Source: CAYVDH01 sp964450355 (GTDB taxonomy: Bacteria > Bacteroidota > Bacteroidia > NS11-12g > UBA955). From it: DNA of 58,636 nt. The stretch spans positions 1 through 58,636 of the forward strand of contig CAYVDH010000003.1 of NCBI GenBank assembly GCA_964450355.1, in the 5' to 3' direction. The notes beneath the pieces were generated by a model. The model did not search any database. It saw only the letters and a program-made list of their open reading frames with translations, and was not told the DNA's origin. Below are positions 54,364 to 58,636 of the stretch, piece after piece. The stretch's first letter is position 1; every line of letters begins with the position of its first letter. The translations under genes and the position numbers were made by a program.

Positions 54364-55005
54364 ATGTTAGAAGTAGTTAAGTTCACTTTTAATCCTTTTC
54401 AAGAAAACACTTACATTGTATTCAATGAATTCAATCATGCCATCATCATTGACCCCGGCATGTACAATGCAAGTGAACAAAGTTTTTTTATAGATTACAT
54501 CAATCAAAACCAATTAAAACCAAAAATGCTGTTGAATACCCATTGCCACATCGATCATATTTTTAGCAACAGATTCATCAGCGAACAATACAATTTACCC
54601 TTGCAAATTCACGCTAAAGATTTGCCAACATTGCAAATGGGAGTAACTTCCGCTGCTTTATACAATTTAAAATACCATCAATCTGTAGAACCTAGCGTTT
54701 TTTTAGAAGAAAACACCTTCATTGAATTAGACAACGACAAATTGAAAATTCTATTCACTCCAGGACATTCTAGTGGTAGTATATCTTTCTATTGTGAACA
54801 AAACGCATTTGTCATAGCAGGCGATGTATTGTTTAAAGAAAGCATAGGTAGAACAGATTTGCCCGGAGGAAATTTTGAAGTACTAAGTCAATCCATTAAA
54901 AAAGAACTGTATTCTTTAGCTGATGATACCATTGTTTTTAGTGGTCATGGTAATGAAACTACCATCGGTCATGAAAAACTTCACAACCCTTTTGTTAGAC
55001 CTTAA
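54364..55005 (+). CDS. MBL-fold metallo-hydrolase (glyoxalase II-like)
   Basis: This 213-residue cytoplasmic metallo-beta-lactamase-fold enzyme has the metal motif THCHIDHIFSNRF (HxHxDH), FTPGHSSGSISFYC (third His), AGDVLFKESIGRTDLPGG (bridging Asp) and FSGHGNETTIGHEKLHNPFV (last His). This YcbL/glyoxalase II-like subgroup hydrolyses thioesters such as S-lactoylglutathione, but without the C-terminal glyoxalase domain the substrate is uncertain. It follows purA by two bases and is presumably translated from the same message. The stop overlaps the convergent amidase gene by four bases. Confidence 0.93.
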   Translation: MLEVVKFTFNPFQENTYIVFNEFNHAIIIDPGMYNASEQSFFIDYINQNQLKPKMLLNTHCHIDHIFSNRFISEQYNLPLQIHAKDLPTLQMGVTSAALYNLKYHQSVEPSVFLEENTFIELDNDKLKILFTPGHSSGSISFYCEQNAFVIAGDVLFKESIGRTDLPGGNFEVLSQSIKKELYSLADDTIVFSGHGNETTIGHEKLHNPFVRP

Positions 55006-56222
55006 TTCACAATCATTTTTTCAATGACTATGTTTTCATTGAGATCATGGTATTGTACAAAATAAATACCGGATTTTAAACAATATAATGGCTCTATTGT
55101 GTGGTAAACTACCTTACCTTCTAAAGTATAAATTCTAAAAGGCAAATGCTGAGTTACAAAACGAAAATTCAATTCAAACATAGAACTAACAGGATTTTGT
55201 ATAAGGATAGATGTATTTAATTTAGTTACATTTTCTCTCGAATTAAGAAAAGGCAAACATGCATTATAATGATTAAGTACTACTGTTCTAAGCGAATCCA
55301 ATTTGGAATACACTCTGTTGCCCGGGCATTCAGTAGCGCATCCATCTCTGTGACCACACAAAGCTTTTAATAAACTCCCAGTATTGTATGGATGTTTTGT
55401 TTCACTAGTTGGCGAAAGAGTATCTTTTGTGTATTTCCAAGTCAAGAGATGTATCAATGAATTTAATAAACTATCCCTAGGCTCCAAATTTTGATAATCG
55501 CCTATCAAACAAACACCCATGGTATTGGCATTTTTTGAACAAAAATGAGCCCCTAAAACATTGTCTTGACTGATGTCATTCTTTTCGGGGTCTCTGCCAG
55601 CATAAATATCTCCATTTGGCGCTATTAAATAATTGTATGCAATGTCATCCCAACCATTTACTTGAGTGTGCTGAACATAATATGACCTTACTAATTGGGT
55701 GTAATCAGTAACATTGTTTCCTCCAGCTGAATGATGAATGACACAATGATGAGTTTTAGTTTTTTCCCTGCCCGGAGTTGGTGCATCCAAACCTTGTCTC
55801 CAATACGATTGAGAAATGATACCAACTGGCATTTCACAGTTTGCTCTTTTATTCACTAAAGTATTAGGTAATGAAATTAAAGTTGATACATATTGAAAAT
55901 ATAAAGTCAACTTACTACCAGTAAAATTTTTCAATTCAAACTGACTAGTTGCTTCAAAAATCTGCAAGTTACTTTGAATTTTGTCAGCATGAATATCGTT
56001 GTTAAATGTCATGGAATCACTAGACTGACAAAACAACAAAACTCGACTAAAATCAAATTCATTTTCTGCTGTTATAGTTACCCCATTAAACACTTTATCT
56101 AAATTTATTTTCTGAAAAACAGGATATGCATCTATTTCTATTTTTAAGACCCTTACATGTTCTTGAGAAAACAGTGAAGTAAGTTTAAATGCAGCAAAAA
56201 ATAGAATAGAAAATAATTTCAT
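55002..56222 (-). CDS. N-acetylmuramoyl-L-alanine amidase (PGRP fold) with T9SS-type C-terminal domain
   Basis: This 406-residue exported enzyme has a signal peptide (MKLFSILFFAAFKLTSLFSQ), an N-terminal beta domain to about residue 130, an amidase_2/PGRP domain at about 150-315 (HHCVIHHSAGGNNVTDY, GWDDIAYNYLIAPNGDIYAG, CLIGDYQNLEPRDSLL, LCGHRDGCATECPG), and a T9SS-like C-terminal domain (QNPVSSMFELNFR to VIEKMIVN). The histidines and Cys near CATECPG fit a zinc site that cuts the MurNAc-L-Ala bond of peptidoglycan. Secretion by T9SS would place it outside the cell, where it could act on other cells or on shed wall. It has its own promoter element. Confidence 0.88.
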   Translation of the reverse strand: MKLFSILFFAAFKLTSLFSQEHVRVLKIEIDAYPVFQKINLDKVFNGVTITAENEFDFSRVLLFCQSSDSMTFNNDIHADKIQSNLQIFEATSQFELKNFTGSKLTLYFQYVSTLISLPNTLVNKRANCEMPVGIISQSYWRQGLDAPTPGREKTKTHHCVIHHSAGGNNVTDYTQLVRSYYVQHTQVNGWDDIAYNYLIAPNGDIYAGRDPEKNDISQDNVLGAHFCSKNANTMGVCLIGDYQNLEPRDSLLNSLIHLLTWKYTKDTLSPTSETKHPYNTGSLLKALCGHRDGCATECPGNRVYSKLDSLRTVVLNHYNACLPFLNSRENVTKLNTSILIQNPVSSMFELNFRFVTQHLPFRIYTLEGKVVYHTIEPLYCLKSGIYFVQYHDLNENIVIEKMIVN

Positions 56223-56230
56223 TTTAAAAA

Positions 56231-56238
56231 CAAAGGTA
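56231..56238 (-). promoter_or_regulatory. -7 promoter element of the amidase gene
   Basis: TACCTTTG on the minus strand, exact TAnnTTTG match, eight bases before the ATG at 56222. Confidence 0.55.
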
Positions 56239-56279
56239 AGTTTAAAAATTACAAATCGTTAATAATTAAAAAATATCGT

Positions 56280-56287
56280 TAATTTTG
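56280..56287 (+). promoter_or_regulatory. -7 promoter element deciding the acs start
   Basis: TAATTTTG, exact TAnnTTTG match. It overlaps a TTG at 56285 that could open the reading frame, so the real start is the in-frame ATG at 56306, 18 bases downstream. Confidence 0.6.
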
Positions 56288-56305
56288 AACAAACAAATAA
56301 AAACA

Positions 56306-58219
56306 ATGCCTTATCCTTATCAAATCAAGTCCCTAGAGGAATATCATATTTCTTACAAAAAAAGCATTGAAAACCCTGAAGAATTCTGGGCAGATATTGC
56401 TAATCATTTTGAATGGAAAAAAAAATGGGACAAGGTATTAGAATGGAATTTTAATGAACCAAAAATAGAATGGTTCAAAGGGGGAAAACTCAATATCACT
56501 GAAAACTGTTTAGATAGACACATTCATGAATTTGGCAATAAAAATGCAATCATTTGGGAACCAAATAACCCTAAAGAAACCCCAAAAAAATTAACTTATA
56601 ATGAACTTTTAAACAAAGTAAAACAATTTGCTCATGTATTAAAAAACAATGGTGTAAAAAAAGGAGATAGAGTATGTATTTACATGGGAATGATTCCAGA
56701 ATTGGCTATAGCAGTGTTGTCTTGTGCAAGGGTGGGGGCAATTCATTCAGTCATTTTTGGAGGTTTTTCGGCTCAATCCATTTCAGACAGATTAAATGAT
56801 TCACAATCAGAATTCATCATCACATGTGATGGAGCCTACAGGGGCAACAAAGAAATTGAATTAAAAAATGTAATTGACGAGGCTTTGATTGGCAATACAA
56901 TAGTGAAAAAAGTAATTGTTTTCAACCGAACAAATTCTGCTGTAAGCATGATAAAAGAAAGAGACATTTGGTGGGATGAAGAAATACAAAAAATAGAAAA
57001 CAATGGCAATCCTGATTTCCCCGCAGAGGAGATGGATGCCGAAGACATGCTGTTCATTTTGTACACATCTGGTAGCACTGGAAAACCAAAGGGAGTTGTA
57101 CACACCACGGCTGGTTACATGGTATGGGCAAACTATACCTTTGTCAATGTATTTCAATACAAGCCCAATCAAATACATTTTTGCACAGCCGATATAGGCT
57201 GGATTACTGGTCATAGTTACATTTTATATGGACCGCTAAGTACAGGAGCTACCACCTTGATGTTTGAAGGCATTCCAACTTGGCCCGATGCAGGAAGATT
57301 TTGGGACATAGTTGATAAACACCATGTCAATATTTTATACACTGCTCCTACTGCCATCAGAAGTTTAATGGCTTGTGGCATTGAGCACATTGAAAATAAA
57401 AAATTAAGTTCATTGCAAGTATTGGGCTCTGTAGGAGAGCCAATCAATGAAGAAGCTTGGCAATGGTTTTACAAACACATTGGAAAAGAAAAATGCCCAA
57501 TAGTAGATACTTGGTGGCAAACTGAAACAGGAGGAATTATGATTTCAAATTTAGCAGGAATTACACCTCAAAAACCTAGTTTTGCCACATTGCCATTACC
57601 GGGAGTATTACCATTGTTATTGGACGAAAATGGAGTAGAAATAAATGAATTTGACAAAAGTGGAAACTTATGCATAAAACAAGCTTGGCCCGGCATGATA
57701 AGAACAACTTATGGCGATCATCAGCGTTGTAAAACTAATTATTTCACTACATATAACAATTTATATTTCACAGGAGATGGATGTTTCAAAGACAAAGACA
57801 ATCATTATCGAATAACTGGTAGAGTAGATGATGTATTGAATGTTAGTGGCCATAGAATAGGAACTGCTGAATTAGAAAACGCAATCAACAGGCACCAAGG
57901 AGTAGTAGAAAGTGCTGTAGTAGGTTACCCTCACGACATCAAAGGCCAGGGCATTTATGCATTTGTAATTATGAATAAAATTCATGAGGACGAAAACCAT
58001 AGCAAACAAGACATCTTACAAACGGTAACGCGAATGATAGGAGCAATTGCAAAGCCAGATAAAATTCAATTTGTAAATGGATTACCTAAAACAAGAAGTG
58101 GCAAAATCATGAGAAGAATTTTGAGAAAAATAGCTGAGGGTGAATTGGAACATATTGGTGATACAAGTACTTTGTTGGATCCATTGGTAGTTGAAGACAT
58201 CATTAAAGGAGCAAAATGA
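56306..58219 (+). CDS. acs: Acetate--CoA ligase
   Basis: Acs activates acetate to acetyl-CoA via acetyl-AMP. The 637-residue protein has the family layout: FWADIANHFEWKKKWDKVLE at the N-terminus, KGDRVCIYMGMIPELAIAVL, the AMP-binding P-loop FILYTSGSTGKPKGVVHT, ADIGWITGHSYILYGPLS, WWQTETGGIMISN, YRITGRVDDVLNVSGHRIGT and the C-terminal LPKTRSGKIMRRILRKI with the Lys that is commonly acetylated. The ATG at 56306 was chosen because a promoter element covers the earlier TTG. It is divergent from the amidase gene. Confidence 0.97.
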   Translation: MPYPYQIKSLEEYHISYKKSIENPEEFWADIANHFEWKKKWDKVLEWNFNEPKIEWFKGGKLNITENCLDRHIHEFGNKNAIIWEPNNPKETPKKLTYNELLNKVKQFAHVLKNNGVKKGDRVCIYMGMIPELAIAVLSCARVGAIHSVIFGGFSAQSISDRLNDSQSEFIITCDGAYRGNKEIELKNVIDEALIGNTIVKKVIVFNRTNSAVSMIKERDIWWDEEIQKIENNGNPDFPAEEMDAEDMLFILYTSGSTGKPKGVVHTTAGYMVWANYTFVNVFQYKPNQIHFCTADIGWITGHSYILYGPLSTGATTLMFEGIPTWPDAGRFWDIVDKHHVNILYTAPTAIRSLMACGIEHIENKKLSSLQVLGSVGEPINEEAWQWFYKHIGKEKCPIVDTWWQTETGGIMISNLAGITPQKPSFATLPLPGVLPLLLDENGVEINEFDKSGNLCIKQAWPGMIRTTYGDHQRCKTNYFTTYNNLYFTGDGCFKDKDNHYRITGRVDDVLNVSGHRIGTAELENAINRHQGVVESAVVGYPHDIKGQGIYAFVIMNKIHEDENHSKQDILQTVTRMIGAIAKPDKIQFVNGLPKTRSGKIMRRILRKIAEGELEHIGDTSTLLDPLVVEDIIKGAK

Positions 58220-58274
58220 TTTAATTAAAACTTCGCACTTCCCCATATTACTTTGTAAATCAAACAGATATTAT

Positions 58275-58282
58275 TATATTTG
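58275..58282 (+). promoter_or_regulatory. -7 promoter element of the last, partial gene
   Basis: TATATTTG, exact TAnnTTTG match, eight bases before the ATG at 58291. Confidence 0.5.
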
Positions 58283-58290
58283 TATTCATC

Positions 58291-58636
58291 ATGAAAAAGC
58301 AATTATTCATTTTTATTAGTTTTATCATTGGTTTAAATAACTTATTTAGTCAAAAAGATACCATTAAAAGGGACTATTTAATATACACCCTCAAAGGCAC
58401 TAACATTCACAATTTTATTAAAGAAAATAAAAAAATTGTTTTAAAGGATAAATATAATCACAGAGTTAAAGGTAATTTACAAATAATTAATGATTCAACT
58501 ATTGCAGTTTTAGACCCTTTCTTAGACTCAATTAATTATGACACTTTCAACTTAAATGACATTAAATTCATAAGACCAAACAAAACTATACATAAGCTTG
58601 GAAGTGTCTGTGTAGGATTAGTTTCATTTATTGTGA
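58291..58636 (+). CDS. Exported protein, partial (cut by window end)
   Basis: An open frame of 115 codons runs to the window edge without a stop. It begins with a signal peptide (MKKQLFIFISFIIGLNNLFS followed by QKD). The mature part has strands such as DYLIYTLKGTNIHNFIKE and KGNLQIINDSTIAVLDP, then a hydrophobic segment (KLGSVCVGLVSFIV) at the edge that may be a transmembrane or membrane-associated stretch. No family is recognised. The spacing to a TAnnTTTG element and the clean signal support a real gene. Confidence 0.75.
   Translation, partial: MKKQLFIFISFIIGLNNLFSQKDTIKRDYLIYTLKGTNIHNFIKENKKIVLKDKYNHRVKGNLQIINDSTIAVLDPFLDSINYDTFNLNDIKFIRPNKTIHKLGSVCVGLVSFIV

Overview
This window is a low-GC chromosomal segment from a member of the Bacteroidota. 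Three things support that. At least eight proteins carry or probably carry a type IX secretion system (T9SS) C-terminal sorting domain. Many genes are preceded by the Bacteroidota -7 promoter element TAnnTTTG. Several conserved genes are Bacteroidota-type, including DUF2480, Lacal_2735-like, a DUF6029-like barrel, and the order spoT, fur, purA. I cannot place the order or genus. I see no tRNA, rRNA, CRISPR array, insertion sequence or phage structural cassette, and no gene-free stretch longer than 300 bases.

Layout. Positions 1-7300 hold two divergent exported proteins of unknown role, accA (fatty-acid synthesis), three small conserved proteins, and a pair encoding a T9SS cargo protein and an 850-residue adhesin-like protein with a self-cleaving S74 chaperone end. 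Positions 7390-18408 are mostly on the minus strand: DUF2480; a tight unit of outer-membrane barrel, MFS transporter and miaE; a unit of two lipoproteins, an ECF sigma factor and a probable membrane-spanning anti-sigma/barrel protein; pyrF (plus strand); a MoCo-sulfurase-like aminotransferase coupled to GDP-fucose synthase; and DoxX.

Positions 18462-40610 are the most striking part: three consecutive giant T9SS surface proteins of 1760, 1761 and 3750 residues, about 22 kb in all. The first two are tandem paralogues of almost identical length. The third appears to share their long N-terminal scaffold but carries 16 SdrD-B-like repeats of about 120 residues before its sorting domain. Two intrinsic terminators separate the three genes, and each has its own TAnnTTTG element.

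Positions 40809-58636 return to mixed housekeeping and surface genes: an exported WD40 propeller with a RidA protein, uvrA, a T9SS protein with a CxxCH motif, rnhB (whose start codon lies inside a terminator hairpin), an outer-membrane barrel, spoT, a Fur-family regulator, purA, an MBL-fold hydrolase, a T9SS-exported peptidoglycan amidase, acetyl-CoA synthetase, and the beginning of another exported protein cut by the window end.

The housekeeping genes serve lipid, pyrimidine, purine and acetate metabolism, stringent response, DNA repair and tRNA modification. The accessory content is dominated by the cell surface. All functional calls rest on reading motifs by eye; no database search was run.
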